DNA of 64,000 nucleotides from NCBI GenBank assembly GCA_963709075.1, contig CAVPUY010000005.1:682001-746000 (forward strand). Direction: 5' to 3'. Positions 38,147 through 48,326 of this stretch are shown piece after piece (within the stretch, counting starts at the first letter, position 1; each line of letters starts with the position of its first letter). The stretch is from Palsa-506 sp963709075. Its GTDB lineage: Bacteria; Actinomycetota; Actinomycetes; Streptosporangiales; Streptosporangiaceae. The notes under the pieces are model-generated. The model ran no database searches. It was not told where the DNA came from and saw only the letters and a list, made by a program, of their open reading frames with translations. A program made the position numbers and the translations under genes.

Positions 38147-40000
38147 ATGCGGGTACACGCCAGCACGGTACACACGAGCACAGGACAGGCCGGCACCGGA
38201 CAGCCCGGCCCGGGACAGCCCGGCACCGGGACAGCCCGGCCCGGGACAGCCCGGCCCGGGACAGCCCGGCCCGGGACAGCCAAGCACCGGGGCACGCAGC
38301 GCGCAGTGGTACTCGGGAACCGGCCGGAACGCCTATATCCACCGTGCCTGGATGCGCCGCGGGCTGCCGGCGCACGCCTTCGACGGGCGCCCGCACATCG
38401 CGATCGCCAACGCCGCCTCGGACCTGGCGCCGTGCAACTCGCACCTGAACGAGGTCGCCGAGAGCGTCAAGCGCGGCGTCTGGGAAGCCGGCGGCGTGCC
38501 GATGAACCTGCCGGTCGTGGCGCTGGGCGAGACGCTGGTCAAGCCGACGGCCATGCTCTGGCGGAACATGGCCGCGATGGCCGCCGAGGAGATGCTGCGG
38601 GCGAACCCGGTGGACGGGGTGGTGCTGCTCGGCGGCTGCGACAAGACCATCCCGTCGCTGCTGATGGCGGCCGCATCGGTCGACCTGCCTGCCGTCGTGG
38701 TGCCCGGCGGCCCGATGCTGACCGGCACGTTCCGCGGCCAGCCGCTCGGCTGCGGCACGGACGTGTGGAAGCTCAGCGAGCAGGTCCGGGCGGGCGAGCT
38801 GCCGGAGCCTGCGTTCATCGCTTCCGAGTCGTCGATGATCCGCAGCCGCGGGCACTGCAACACGATGGGCACGGCCTCCACGATGGCCTGCATGGCCGAG
38901 GCGCTGGGCATCGCCATCCCCGGATCCGCCAGCACGCCGGCCGCGGACAGCCGGCTGCTCGAGGGCGCGCACGCCACCGGGCGGCTCGCGGTCGAGATGG
39001 TCGCCGGAGGCCGCCGGCCGAGCACGGTGCTGTCCAGGGGCTCGTTCCTGAACGCGATCGTCGCGCTGGCGGCGATCGGGGGGTCCACCAACGCGGTCGT
39101 GCATCTGCTCGCGATCGCCGGGCGGCTCGGGATCGGCCTCACGCTCGACGACTTCGACGCGGCCGGCGCCGGCGTGCCGCTGCTTGTCGACCTGCAGCCG
39201 GCCGGGCGGCACCTGATGGAGGACTTCCACCGGGCGGGCGGGCTGCTCGCCGTCCTGGCCGAGGTGCCGGACCTGCTGGATCCGGGCGCGCTCACGGTGA
39301 CCGGCCTGCCGCTGGTCGAGCACCTGGCCGACGCCTCGATCTGGGACGAGGGGGTGATCCGCCGCCGGGACGCGCCGCTGCAGGAGAGCGCGGGGATCGC
39401 GGTGCTGCGCGGGAACCTGGCGCCGTCCGGGGCAGTGATCAAGCCGGCCGCCGCTTCGCCGTCGCTGCTGCGGCACCGCGGCCGGGCCGTCGTCTTCGAC
39501 AGCATCGAGGACATGCAGCACCGGATCGATGACCCGGCGCTGGACGCCGACGAGGACTCGGTGCTCGTGCTGCGGGGCTGCGGGCCGAAGGGCTACCCGG
39601 GGATGCCCGAGGTGGCGAACCTGCCGCTGCCGCCGCGGCTGCTGCGCGCGCGGCGTCCGCGACATGGTGCGCATCTGCGATGGCCGGATGAGCGGGACGG
39701 CGTATGGCACGGTGGTCCTGCACGTCGCGCCGGAGGCAGCCGCCGGCGGGCCGCTCGCGCTGGTGCGACCGGCGACTACGTCGATCCTCGATGTCCCCGG
39801 CCCGGCGGCTTGACGTGGATATCCCCGCGGCCGAGCTGGCCGGGCGGCGGCCCGCCGCCGCCATGGTGGCCGGCTTCGCCGCGCCGCGGCGGGGCTGGGA
39901 GCGGCTGTACGTCGACCACGTCCTGCAGGCCGATAGCGGCGCTGACCTGGACTTCCTGCTCGGCTCCAGCGGCTCGGCGGTCACTCGGGACTCACACTGA
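38147..40000 (+). CDS. IlvD/Edd-family dehydratase (sugar-acid type), three frameshifts
   Basis: Dihydroxy-acid/6-phosphogluconate dehydratase family. Cluster Cys positions are visible in LAPCNSHLNEV, LLGGCDKTIPS and RGHCNTMGTASTM. IGGSTNAVVHL and RICDGRMSGTAYGTVVLHVAPE also match. Coding runs through three frames: the ATG at 38147 leads into the repeat tract, a +1 shift enters SAQWYSGTGRNAYIH, another near 39650 enters VRDMVRICDG, and one near 39790 leads to the end at 40000. The N-terminus RNAYIHRAWMRRG resembles pentonate/aldonate dehydratases more than biosynthetic IlvD. Paired with the divergent dehydrogenase. Confidence 0.82.
38198..38280 (+). repeat. 15-bp tandem repeat at dehydratase N-terminus
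   Basis: The unit GGGACAGCCCGGCCC and variants repeat five to six times between the start of the dehydratase gene and its conserved domain. An indel inside this tract would explain why the nearest ATG is out of frame with the domain. Confidence 0.75.
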
Positions 40001-40572
40001 GCCAGGCTCGCGGCCTCGCGGCGAAGGCGATGACCGCGCCGCGCTCGCCTCGATGGCGTCGATGGCCTGCTGCCAGGGGAACAGGTGCACCTGGCCGTCG
40101 CCGGTCCCGGCTCGTGCTCGGGGAAGACGCCGGGGCCGGACAGCACGCTGACGCCCCACGACCGCAGCCTGGCGATGTTCTCGGCGAACGCCGGATGCGC
40201 CGCGTGCGCCCGGTTGCTGGCGGGCACGGCCACGATGGGCAGCCGCAGGCCGATCCCCTCGACCAGGATGCCGAGGGCAAGCGTGTCACAGATCCCCGCG
40301 GCCCACTTGTTGATCGTGTTCACCGTGGCCGGGGCGACGATGACCGCATCAGCAGGCGGCAGGACGTCCGGCTCGCCGGGATTCTTGTACTCGCTGCGGA
40401 CCGGGTGCCCGGTCAGGTCCGCCAGCGCGGCGACGTCGGCGAAGCGCCGGCCGGACGGCGTGGTCAGCACGCACACATCCCAGCCGCGTTGCCGGCGAAG
40501 CCGGACCAGCTTCGCGACGTCCGCCGCCGGCGGGGCGCCGCACGCGATCACGTACAGGGTCCGCGCGTTCAT
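39992..40572 (-). CDS. HFCD-family flavoprotein (phosphopantothenoylcysteine decarboxylase-like)
   Basis: ATG 40572 starts MNARTLYVIACGAPPAADV. FMN-binding motifs DAVIVAPATVNTINKWAAGI and IVAVPASNRA match the homo-oligomeric Cys decarboxylase superfamily. Near 40115 the frame changes to GDGQVHLFPWQQAIDAIEA, ending at 39992, which overlaps the convergent dehydratase stop by 9 bp. At about 190 residues it is a stand-alone PPC-decarboxylase-like protein; substrate unknown. A perfect palindrome lies at its start. Confidence 0.75.
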
Positions 40573-40573
40573 G

Positions 40574-40588
40574 GCCTTACGGTAAGGC
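40574..40588. promoter_or_regulatory. Perfect 15-bp palindrome at the flavoprotein start
   Basis: GCCTTAC-G-GTAAGGC lies one base upstream of the flavoprotein ATG (minus strand) and includes its TAAGG ribosome binding site. It could be a repressor site or a translation-blocking hairpin. Confidence 0.45.
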
Positions 40589-40664
40589 AAGTCCCCTGGC
40601 GAGGAGCGTGCCATCCGCGCCGGGGCTTGACCGATGCCCGATCTCGCGCTTACACTACCTAATA

Positions 40665-40685
40665 GTTGTACAACCTTAAAGTTGT
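40665..40685. promoter_or_regulatory. Candidate ArsR operator
   Basis: Overlapping palindromes GTTGTACAAC (40665-40674) and ACAACCTTAAAGTTGT (40670-40685, 14 of 16 symmetric) lie 24 bp before an operon that encodes an ArsR repressor. AT-rich GTTGT half-sites are usual for this repressor class. Confidence 0.6.
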
Positions 40686-40708
40686 CAATGAGCCTGGAGG
40701 GCTGGATC

Positions 40709-41323
40709 ATGATCAGGAACCTGATTAGCGCGGAACGCCGGGAGCTAGCCGAACTGCTCGACGGACTGGCCGCCGGGCAGTGGGCGGCGGAGTCGCTGTG
40801 CGCCGGATGGAGCGTCCGGCACGTGGTGGCTCACCTCACGATGCCGTTCCGGTACTCGGCGCCCAGGTTCATGCTGGAGCTGGCGAAGGCCGGCGGCAGG
40901 TTCAACCGGATGTCCGACCAGGCGGCCGGCCGGGACGCGGCGATGCCGACGGCAGAGCTGATCGCGGCGGTACGCGACAACGCCGGCCATCCGTGGAAGC
41001 CGCCGGGCGGGGGCTACGAAGGGGCCCTGACCCATGACGTGATCCACACCCTGGACATCACCTGCCCGCTGGGGATCGAGCATCAGTTCCCGGCGGAGAC
41101 CATCCGGACGGTGCTTGACAGCATCGCCAGCCCGGCGGCCAGGAAGCACTTCGGGGTGGACACCAGCGGCACCGAACTGCGTGCCACCGACCTCGACTGG
41201 TCCTATGGCAGCGGAACGCCGAGGCTCGGCCGGGCCACGGACCTGGCCCTGCTGCTCGCCGGGCGCCGCGTCCGGCCTTCCGCGCTCAGCACGAAAGGCG
41301 CCGGTGATGACGGTCACCGATGA
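40709..41323 (+). CDS. Maleylpyruvate isomerase-type, mycothiol-dependent enzyme family
   Basis: 204 residues. The N-terminal four-helix DinB-like bundle (AERRELAELLDGLAAGQW, SVRHVVAHLTMPFR) carries the metal His residues expected of the MDMPI fold. ATG 40709 has GGAGG 8 bp upstream; the earlier ATG 40688 is less well placed. Members transfer or isomerise with mycothiol. The function here is unknown; the operon partners are ArsR and AHSA1. Confidence 0.85.
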   Translation: MIRNLISAERRELAELLDGLAAGQWAAESLCAGWSVRHVVAHLTMPFRYSAPRFMLELAKAGGRFNRMSDQAAGRDAAMPTAELIAAVRDNAGHPWKPPGGGYEGALTHDVIHTLDITCPLGIEHQFPAETIRTVLDSIASPAARKHFGVDTSGTELRATDLDWSYGSGTPRLGRATDLALLLAGRRVRPSALSTKGAGDDGHR

Positions 41324-41642
41324 CCGGCTGAGCCTGACCTTCGCCGCGCTGGCCGATCCGACCCGGCGGGCCATCCTGGCCAGGCTGGCCGGCGGCGAGG
41401 CGACCGTCTTGCAGCTGGCCGAGCCCTTCGAGATGACCCAGCAGGGCATCTCCAAGCACCTGAAGGTCCTCGAGCGAGCTGGCCTGATCTCCCGGTCGAG
41501 GACCGCCCAGTACCGGCCCTGCCGGCTTGAACCCGCCGAGCTGGACACCGCGGCCGGCTGGATCGAGCGCAGCCGGCGGATCTGGGCGGACCGCTACGAC
41601 CGGCTTGACAAGCACATCGAGGCCCTGGAGAAGGAGACATGA
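41307..41642 (+). CDS. ArsR-family transcriptional regulator
   Basis: 111 residues. Winged helix LADPTRRAILARLAGGEATV, then MTQQGISKHLKVLERAGLI. No metal-binding Cys cluster is seen, so it belongs to the group coupled to SRPBCC/AHSA1 proteins rather than to metal sensors. ATG 41307 overlaps the isomerase gene by 17 bp and its stop overlaps the AHSA1 start. Confidence 0.93.
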   Translation: MTVTDDRLSLTFAALADPTRRAILARLAGGEATVLQLAEPFEMTQQGISKHLKVLERAGLISRSRTAQYRPCRLEPAELDTAAGWIERSRRIWADRYDRLDKHIEALEKET

Positions 41643-42094
41643 GCGACACAGCCAGGGGCGAGCTGACCTACCGCCGGATCCACGCCGCCCCCAGGGAACT
41701 CCTCTTCGACTGCATGACGAAGCCGGAGCACCTGACTCACTTCTGGGGCCCGGCCGGGACCACCACTCCGATTGGCAAGATCACCGTCGACCTGCGGCCT
41801 GGCGGCGCCTTCGAGACGGTCATGATCAGCGACGACGGGGGCGGCGAGTACCTGATGCGGGCCGTCTACGTCGAGGTGGACCGGCCAGCCAGGCTGGCCT
41901 GGACCGAGCCGGACGCCGACGGCGGCATGACCACGACGATCACCTTCACCGACCTCGGCGACGGCCGCACCGAGGTCGTCACGCACCAGGTGAACGTCCC
42001 GGCGGCGTACCTCGGCCCGGAGGCCCAGGCAGGCTTCCGGACCAGCCTGGACCGGTGCGATGCCTACGTGGTCGCGCTGGCCGGCCAGGCATGA
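41639..42094 (+). CDS. AHSA1/SRPBCC domain protein
   Basis: 151 residues. START-like hydrophobic-pocket fold with HLTHFWGPAGTT, LRPGGAFETVM and ARLAWTEPDADGG. ATGA overlap with the ArsR gene; such ArsR-AHSA1 pairs are widespread and their ligands mostly unknown. Confidence 0.92.
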   Translation: MSDTARGELTYRRIHAAPRELLFDCMTKPEHLTHFWGPAGTTTPIGKITVDLRPGGAFETVMISDDGGGEYLMRAVYVEVDRPARLAWTEPDADGGMTTTITFTDLGDGRTEVVTHQVNVPAAYLGPEAQAGFRTSLDRCDAYVVALAGQA

Positions 42095-42101
42095 TGGCGG
42101 A

Positions 42102-42525
42102 ATGAAGACGATGACCTTCCACGTGCGGACCGGCCGCAGCGACTCGGTGTACGACATCACGGCCCAGTGCGAGGAGTACACCCGGGAGGCGTCCGGCGGC
42201 GGTGCCGGGCTGCTGCACGTGTTCGTCCCGCACGCGACCGCCGGCATCGCGGTGATGGAGCTGCACGCGGCCAGCGACGCCGACCTGCTGACGTCGCTGG
42301 CCGGGCTGCTGCCCGCCGACCAGCGGTGGCAGCATGCGCACGGGTCGGCCGGGCACGGGCGCTCGCACGTGCTGCCCGCGCTGCGTGGCGCCGTTCACCG
42401 TGCTGCCGGTGGTGGCCGGGTCGCTCGCGCTCGGCACCTGGCAGTCGGTGGCGCTTGTCGACCTCAACGTCGACAACCCGGACCGGCAGGTACGGCTGTC
42501 GTTCCTGGGCGACGGCGCCGGGTAA
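42102..42525 (+). CDS. YjbQ/UPF0047 family protein, one frameshift
   Basis: About 140 residues. HATAGIAVMELH and HGSAGHGRSHVLPAL match the YjbQ family (secondary thiamine-phosphate synthase activity reported for members). A +1 shift near 42385 leads to APFTVLPVVAGSLALGTWQS and the end NPDRQVRLSFLGDGAG. ATG 42102 starts MKTMTFHVRTG. Confidence 0.85.
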
Positions 42526-42535
42526 CGTCGCAGGC

Positions 42536-43471
42536 GTGTGCCTGCTGATCGCGCTGTCCGGGGTGCTGCCCGGCGCGCCGCTGCTCGTCGCCGCCAACCG
42601 GGACGAGCTGCTACGACCGGCCGGCCGAGGCGATCACGGTGCTGCGGGACCGCGGCCCGCGGATACTCGGCGGCCGGGACCTGACTGGCCGGCGGTACCT
42701 GGCTGGCGGCCAACTCCCACGGCGTGCTGGCCGGCCTGACCAACCAGCCCTCCGGCCGGGCCGGCGGGACGACACCAGGCGGTCGCCGCGGCGAGCTGCC
42801 GCTGGCCTTCGCCGCGCACCCGGACGCGGCGACCGCGGTCGCCAAGGTATCCGCCGAGCTTGACCCGTCCGGCTACAACCCCTGCTGGCTGCTCGTCGGC
42901 GACCGGCACTCGCTGTTCTCCGTCGGCATGGCCGGCGGGGACCGCCCGGTGGTCAGCGCAGCTGCCGCCGGGAATTCATGTCCTGGAGAACCTGCCGCTG
43001 CCATACCCCTCGGCCAAGGCACGCCAGGTCGCCGCCATGGTCGAGGCCGGGATCGCCGGAAAGAGCGGGAAGACCGGGAGTAACGGGGCCAACGGCGCCG
43101 ATCATCGCAGCGACCTGGATTACTCGGAGCAGGCGCTGGCCGAGGTGCTGCGCACGCACTGGCCAGCGCCCGCGCCTGAGGACCCAGCCGCCGACGAGGC
43201 CGGCCCGGCAGACAGCGCAGCCCGGCTGGCCCGCCCGGCTGCGCTGTCGGCCGCCTGCGTGCACACCGCCAGCTACGGCACCAGGTCGGCGATGATCGTC
43301 AGCGTCGGCGCGGCCGGCCTGCCCCGCGTCCTGGTCGCCGACGGCCCGCCCTGCCAGGCCCCGTTCCGGGATTACACCGGCCTGTGGGCACCGGCCGCCC
43401 GGGCCTGGCCGCCGCGGAGCGCGCTCAGCCGGCGAACGTGGCCCAGAGCAGGTACGCGTTCAGGCAGATGA
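42536..43471 (+). CDS. NRDE/TANGO2-family protein, three or more frameshifts
   Basis: GTG 42536 starts a Cys-first protein (VCLLIALSG) with the eponymous NRDE motif in VAANRDELL. Each following block lies one frame further on: VLRDRGPRILGGRDL (from about 42615), ANSHGVLAGLTNQPSG (from about 42700) and HVLENLPLPYPSAKARQV (from about 42965), then ASYGTRSAMIVSV and FRDYTGLW. The 3' end is uncertain and overlaps the convergent Nramp gene. The N-terminal Cys suggests the Ntn-hydrolase fold; in animals TANGO2 is linked to haem/CoA metabolism, but the bacterial role is not established. Confidence 0.75.
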
Positions 43472-44834
43472 TCACCGCGGCGATGCCGCTGGTCGCGGCG
43501 GTCGTGACCGGGCGGTTGACGAGCGAGCCCATGATGTCCGGCCGCCGCGTGATGAGCACAGCGGCACCAGCGCGAACGGGATCCCGAACGACAGCACGAC
43601 CTGCGAGATCACCAGGCTGCCCGTGGTCGGCAGGCCGAGCCCGAGCACGATCAGGGCGGGCGCCATGGTCATCCCGCGGCGGAGGAACAGCGGGATCCGG
43701 CGGCCGATGAAGCCCTGCATCACGACCTGCCCGGCATAGGTGCCCACGCTGGACGAGGACAGCCCGGAGGCGAGCAGCGCGACCGCGAACGCCAGCGCGG
43801 CGCCGCCGCCGACCAGCCGGCCGAGCCCGAGGTGCGCGGCCTGGATCGACTCGGCGCCGGCGTGGCCGCCGGGCCTGCCGAACAGCGAGGCGGCGACGAA
43901 CAGCATGGCCAGGTTGATCAGGCCCGCGGCGCCGAGCGCGATCAGCACGTCAAGCCGCTGGAACCGGAGCAGCTCGCGGCGCTCGGCGTCGTCTCGGCAG
44001 TGCACCCTGGACTTCGTCAGCGCCGAGTGCAGGTAGACGACGTGCGGCATCACGGTGGCCCCGATGATGCCGGCGATGAGCAGGACGCCGTCGCTGCCGC
44101 CCGGCAGGCCAGGTACCAGCCCGGCGCGATCGCCCCCGGGTCGGTGCCGACGGCGGCCAGGTCGTAGGCGAAGCCGAGGAAGACGATGCCGAGCAGGCCG
44201 CAGATCGCCAGCTCGAACCGGCGGTAGCCGCGCTGCTCAAGCGCCAGGATGCCGAACGCGACCACCGCGGTGATCAGCCCGGCCGGCAGCAGCCGCGACG
44301 CCGAACAGCAGGTTGAGCCCGATCGCGGCGCCGATGAACTCGGCCAGGTCGGTGGCCATCGCGATCAGCTCGGCCTGCACCCACAGGCCGCGCGACACCG
44401 CCCGCGGCAGGTGCTCGCGGCACAGCTCGGGCAGGTCCCGGCCGGTGGCCACGCCGGTCTTCGCCGACAGGTACTGGACCAGCATGGCCATCAGGTTGGC
44501 GACGACGATCGACCCAGGCGAGCGCGTAGCCGAACCTGGCCCCCGCGGAGAAGTTGGTGGCGAAGTTGCCCGGGTCGATGTAGGCGACCGCCGCCACGAA
44601 CGCGGGCCCGAGCAGCGCGACGATGCCCCGCACCCGGCCGCGGGCCCGCAGGCGGCGCAGCCCGCTCTGCGACGCGAGCCCGGCGGGCTGCGCTCCGGTC
44701 AGCGGGCGTGGCTGCGGTCCGGCTCGCGGGTGTTTCTCCGTCCCGGCTGGCCCGGTCCCGGCGATCCCCGGGGACTCCGGCCCGGCCGAGAATGGCAGCT
44801 GCAGTGCGGACTCCTCGGCAGGCGGTGCCGCCAA
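43425..44834 (-). CDS. Nramp-family Mn2+/Fe2+ transporter, about four frameshifts
   Basis: The joined frames give about 470 residues with eleven helices. The metal-site motifs are visible: VAAVAYIDPGNFATN (Asp-Pro-Gly-Asn, helix 1) and ATVMPHVVYLHSALT (Met-Pro-His, helix 6). Shifts lie near 44510, 44295, 44105 and 43553; the last two are single missing bases. The natural end is AYLLWATFAG, stop 43425. TTG 44834 is only 2 bp after the GroEL stop on the same strand, so it reads as the last gene of the di-iron monooxygenase operon and may deliver iron or manganese. The first 55 residues are Pro/Ala-rich and atypical. Confidence 0.82.
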
Positions 44835-44836
44835 CC

Positions 44837-46530
44837 TCAGCCGACCGACGGGCCGAGGCCGAGCGACTGCGGCGTGCTGGAGTCGGGCGAGGGCTGGTTC
44901 AGGCCCTCATCCAGCGGGCCGTACTCGGTCATCAGCGCGGCGCTGCCGCCCCACGGCGTCTGCTCCTCGGCGATCAGGGTGTTCGTGGTGAGCAGCAGGC
45001 CGGCCACCGAGGCGCCGTTCTGCAGCGCCGAGCGGGCGACCCGGAGCGGGTCGATGATGCCCATCTCGATCATGTTGCCGAAGCGGCCCTTCCAGCGCGT
45101 CGAACCCCTCGTCCTGGCCCATGCTGGGCCAGCTGGGCCACTACGTCCTGGCCCGAGTAGCCCGCGTTCGCCGCGATCAGGAAGGCGGGCTCGGTCAGCA
45201 CGCTGCGCACGATCTCGACCCCGGTCGCGTAGTCGTCCTTGACCTGCAGGTCATCAAGCGCGGCCTCGGCGTGCAGCAGCGCGGCGCCGCCGCCGGCCAC
45301 GATGCCCTCGGCCATCGCCGCCCTGGTGGCGGACAGCGCGTCCTCGACCCGGTGCTGCAGTTCCTTCAGCTCCGCGTTGGTCGGCGCGCCGACCCTGATC
45401 ACCGCGACCTTGCCGGACAGCGAGCCGATCCGCTCGGTCAGCACGTCCTCGTCGATCCCGAACTGGGCCCGGTCCCGCTCGGCCCGCAGCTGGGCGAGCC
45501 GGAACTCGACCTGCTCGGACGAGCCGCTGCCGCCGATGATGGCGGTCCGGTCCGCGTTGACCCGCACCTGCGCGGCCCGGCCGAGCTGCTCGACGGTCAT
45601 CGTCTCCAGGGTGAAGCCGGAATGCTTGCTGAGCACCGCGCCGCCGGTGATCGCGGCGATGTCCTCCAGCTTGTGCAGCCGCCGGTCGCCGAAGCCGGGC
45701 GCCCGCACGGCGACGCACTGGAATACCCGGTTGACGTGGTTGTGCACCAGCATGGACAGCGCCGAGCCCTCGACGTTCTCCGCGACGATGACCAGCGGCC
45801 GCGGCGCCCGCATGATCTTGTCGAGGATCGGCATCAGCTGCTGGACCTTGGTGATCTTCTCGCTGCACAGCAGGATGTAGGGGTCGTCCAGGATCGCCTC
45901 CAGGCTGGCCGGGTTGGTCACCAGGTACGGCGAGAGGTACCCGTTATCAAACTCAAAGCCCTCGACGAAATCCACGCTCATGCCGTGCGTAGCCGACTCC
46001 TCCACGGTGACGATGCCGCCGTCGCCGACCGTGTGCAGCGCCTTGGCGATCACCGCCCCGACCATGTCGTCGTCGTTCGCCGAGATCGCCGCGACCCGGG
46101 CGAAGTCCTGCTCGGTGACCACCGGGTAGGCAACGCTCTGCAGGTGAGCGACCAGCCGGCCGACGGCCAGGTCGATGCCGCGCTTGACCAGCACCGGGTT
46201 GGCTCCGGCGGCGATGGCCTTGAAGCCCGACCTGACCATCGCCTGGGCGATCACCGTCGCGGTGGTGGTGCCGTCGCCGACGATGTCGTTGGTCTTGATC
46301 GCCGCTTCCTTGACCAGCTGCGCGCCCATGTTCTCGAACTGGTTCTTCAGGTGGATCTCGCGGGCGATCGTCACGCCGTCGTTGGTGACCACCGGCGACC
46401 CGGTGATCTTCTCCAGGATGACGTTGCGGCCCTTCGGCCCGAGCGTCGACTTCACCGCTTCGGCCAGCTGGTCCACTCCTGCCAGCAGCAGCGAGCGGGC
46501 TTCCTCGCTGAAACGCAGTTCCTTGGCCAT
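44837..46530 (-). CDS. GroEL-like chaperonin of the monooxygenase operon, two frameshifts
   Basis: HSP60 protein starting MAKELRFSEEARSLLLAGVD. LGPKGRNVILEK, VGDGTTTATVIAQAM (ATP site), VAENVEGSALSMLV and EGIVAGGGAALLHAEA are clear. +1 shifts near 45118 and 45090 lead to NMIEMGIIDPLRVARSALQN and a C-terminus without the GGM tail of housekeeping GroEL (ends LGLGPSVG). ATG 46530 is preceded by GGAGG. Equivalent MimG-type chaperonins are needed for folding of Mim/Prm monooxygenase subunits in mycobacteria, so this copy is probably dedicated. No groES lies nearby. Confidence 0.92.
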
Positions 46531-46565
46531 GGGTGTCCTCCAGGAGGTCAGTTGCGTGCAGTGAG

Positions 46566-47591
46566 CTACGGGACGAGGATCGCGCGGCCGCGGACCCGGC
46601 CCGCATCGAGGTCGGCCAGCGCGTCCGGCGCGGCGTCCAGCGGGTAGGTCCTGGTGTGCAGGGTGACCTTCCCGGCCTGGGCCAGCACCATCAGCTCGGC
46701 CAGGTCGTTGTAGGTGCCGACGATGTTGCCGATGATGTTCCGCTCGGTGGAGATGATGTCGAGCGTCGGGATGTGCAGCTCGCCGCCGTAGCCGATCACG
46801 TAGTACGACCCGTCCCGCCCGGTCATCGCGAACCCGTCGTTCTCCGCGCCCTGCTCGGCGACGAAGTCGAAGACGACGTTCGCGCCGCCCCGCCGGTGAG
46901 GTCCGCCACCGCGGCCACCTGCCTGCCGTCGGCGACCACCGTGTGCTGCGCGCCGAGCTGCTCGGCGAGCTTGAGCGCGTCCGGGTTGCGGTCGACCACG
47001 ATGATGTTCGTCGCGGTGAGCGCGGCCAGGCACTGGATGCCGATGTGGCCGAGGCCGCCGGCCCCGATGACCACGGCGGTGGTGCCCGGGTAGAGCAGCG
47101 GGATGGCCTTGCGGACCGCGTGGTAGGCGGTGATCCCGGCGTCGGCAAGCGCCGCGACGTCCTTGCGGCCGGGTCTTCGGGTCAAGCTTGACGCAGCACC
47201 GCGCGGAGGTCAGCAGGTACTCGGCCATCCCGCCGTCGTGCGACAGGCCGGGGAATGAGTTGTTCGTGCAGTGCATGTCGTTCCCGGCCCGGCAGGCATG
47301 GCAGAGCCCGCAGGTCGGCGTCGGGTGCAGGATCACCGTGTCGCCGACGGCCACGTTGCTGACCGCCGAGCCGACCTCGTGCACCCAGCCCGCGTTCTCG
47401 TGGCCGAGCGTGTAGGGCAGCGACGGGTTCATCGCCGCTTCCCACTGGCCCTCGATGATGTGCAGGTCGGTGCGGCAGACGCCGGCCCCGCCGATCTTCA
47501 CGACGACGTCGAGCGGGCCGGCGAGCTCCGGCTCGGGTACCTCGTCGACGACGGGTTGCTGGTGGTATCCGTGCAGCCGGACGGCCTTCAT
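46566..47591 (-). CDS. NAD-dependent alcohol dehydrogenase of the monooxygenase operon, two frameshifts
   Basis: About 345 residues. Zinc-dependent ADH with GVCRTDLHI, GHENAGWV, structural zinc CGLCHACRAGNDMHC and Rossmann VIGAGGLGHIGIQ. One +1 shift lies near 47175; a compensating loss of one G in a G-run near 46888 restores the original frame, so the last part (VVFDFVAEQGAENDG to GRAILVP) is in frame with the start. ATG 47591 has GGAGG 6 bp upstream and overlaps the previous stop. It likely oxidises the alcohol produced by the monooxygenase (2-propanol/1-propanol or acetol). Confidence 0.9.
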   Translation of the reverse strand: MKAVRLHGYHQQPVVDEVPEPELAGPLDVVVKIGGAGVCRTDLHIIEGQWEAAMNPSLPYTLGHENAGWVHEVGSAVSNVAVGDTVILHPTPTCGLCHACRAGNDMHCTNNSFPGLSHDGGMAEYLLTSARCCVKLDPKTRPQGRRGACRRRDHRLPRGPQGHPAALPGHHRRGHRGRRPRPHRHPVPGRAHRDEHHRGRPQPGRAQARRAARRAAHGGRRRQAGGRGGGPHRRGGANVVFDFVAEQGAENDGFAMTGRDGSYYVIGYGGELHIPTLDIISTERNIIGNIVGTYNDLAELMVLAQAGKVTLHTRTYPLDAAPDALADLDAGRVRGRAILVP

Positions 47592-48326
47592 TGGTCCTCC
47601 TCGCCTTGTCCTGCGGTGTCGTATCGGTGCCGCAGCATGCCGCGGCAGATGCCGGAGTTCGCCTCGATGCTCACCCGGGTGGTCCGCGCCTTGCGCAGGT
47701 GCAGCGGCACCGCGTCGTCGGCGACCGGCGCGCCGGTGGCCGGGTCGATCAGCAGCGCCGCGCCGTCCCCGGCGGGCAGCCCGAGCTCGGCCCGGCGCTG
47801 CCGCAGCCGGTCAAGCGGCGCGGGAGGCCGGCACGTCGCCGAGCGTCATCGCGCGCAGCGCGGACGGCTCGGTCCCGGCCGTCAGCAGCGGCCGGCAGAC
47901 CTGGTCGGTGCCGGCCAGCACCGCCTTGCGCAGGAAGTCGGCGCGCAGCTGGTGCAGCTCGCCGACCGCCTCGCCGTCGAACGACCGGGCGAACCCGGCC
48001 CGCGCGGCCACCCCGCCGTTGATCGCGTCCGAGGCGAAGTGGTCTTCGAGCACCACCTCGGCGCTGCGCACGCCGGGCAGGCCGGACACCGCGTCGTAGG
48101 CGTCGGCGACCATCAGGAAGGCGAAGTTGGGCGCGCAGAAGTAGGTCGGCAGCCGCAGCCTGACCTGCGCGTCGCCGTCCGCCGAGACGCTGCACGAGGC
48201 CACGAAGCCGAGCGCGGTGATCGGCTCGTCAAGCTCCGGGTCGCGCACCGTTGCCAGTGCCTGGAGCACCCCGGGGGTTCCGGGCGGTCCAGTGGTGCGC
48301 GACCCGGCGGTCAACGGGGCCGTCAT
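47588..48326 (-). CDS. MIP18/DUF59-type Fe-S cluster factor in monooxygenase operon, one frameshift
   Basis: The N-terminal half contains VRDPELDEPITALGFV, the DUF59/MIP18 signature, and LPTYFCAPNFAFLM with the conserved Cys. A +1 shift near 47820 adds LDRLRQRRAELGLPAGDG and the end ANSGICRGMLRHRYDT with a further Cys, stopping at 47588 on the ADH start (ATGA). About 245 residues. Equivalent genes sit at the same place in mim/prm operons. The proposed role is cluster or iron insertion into the reductase or hydroxylase, inferred from family and context. Confidence 0.8.
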
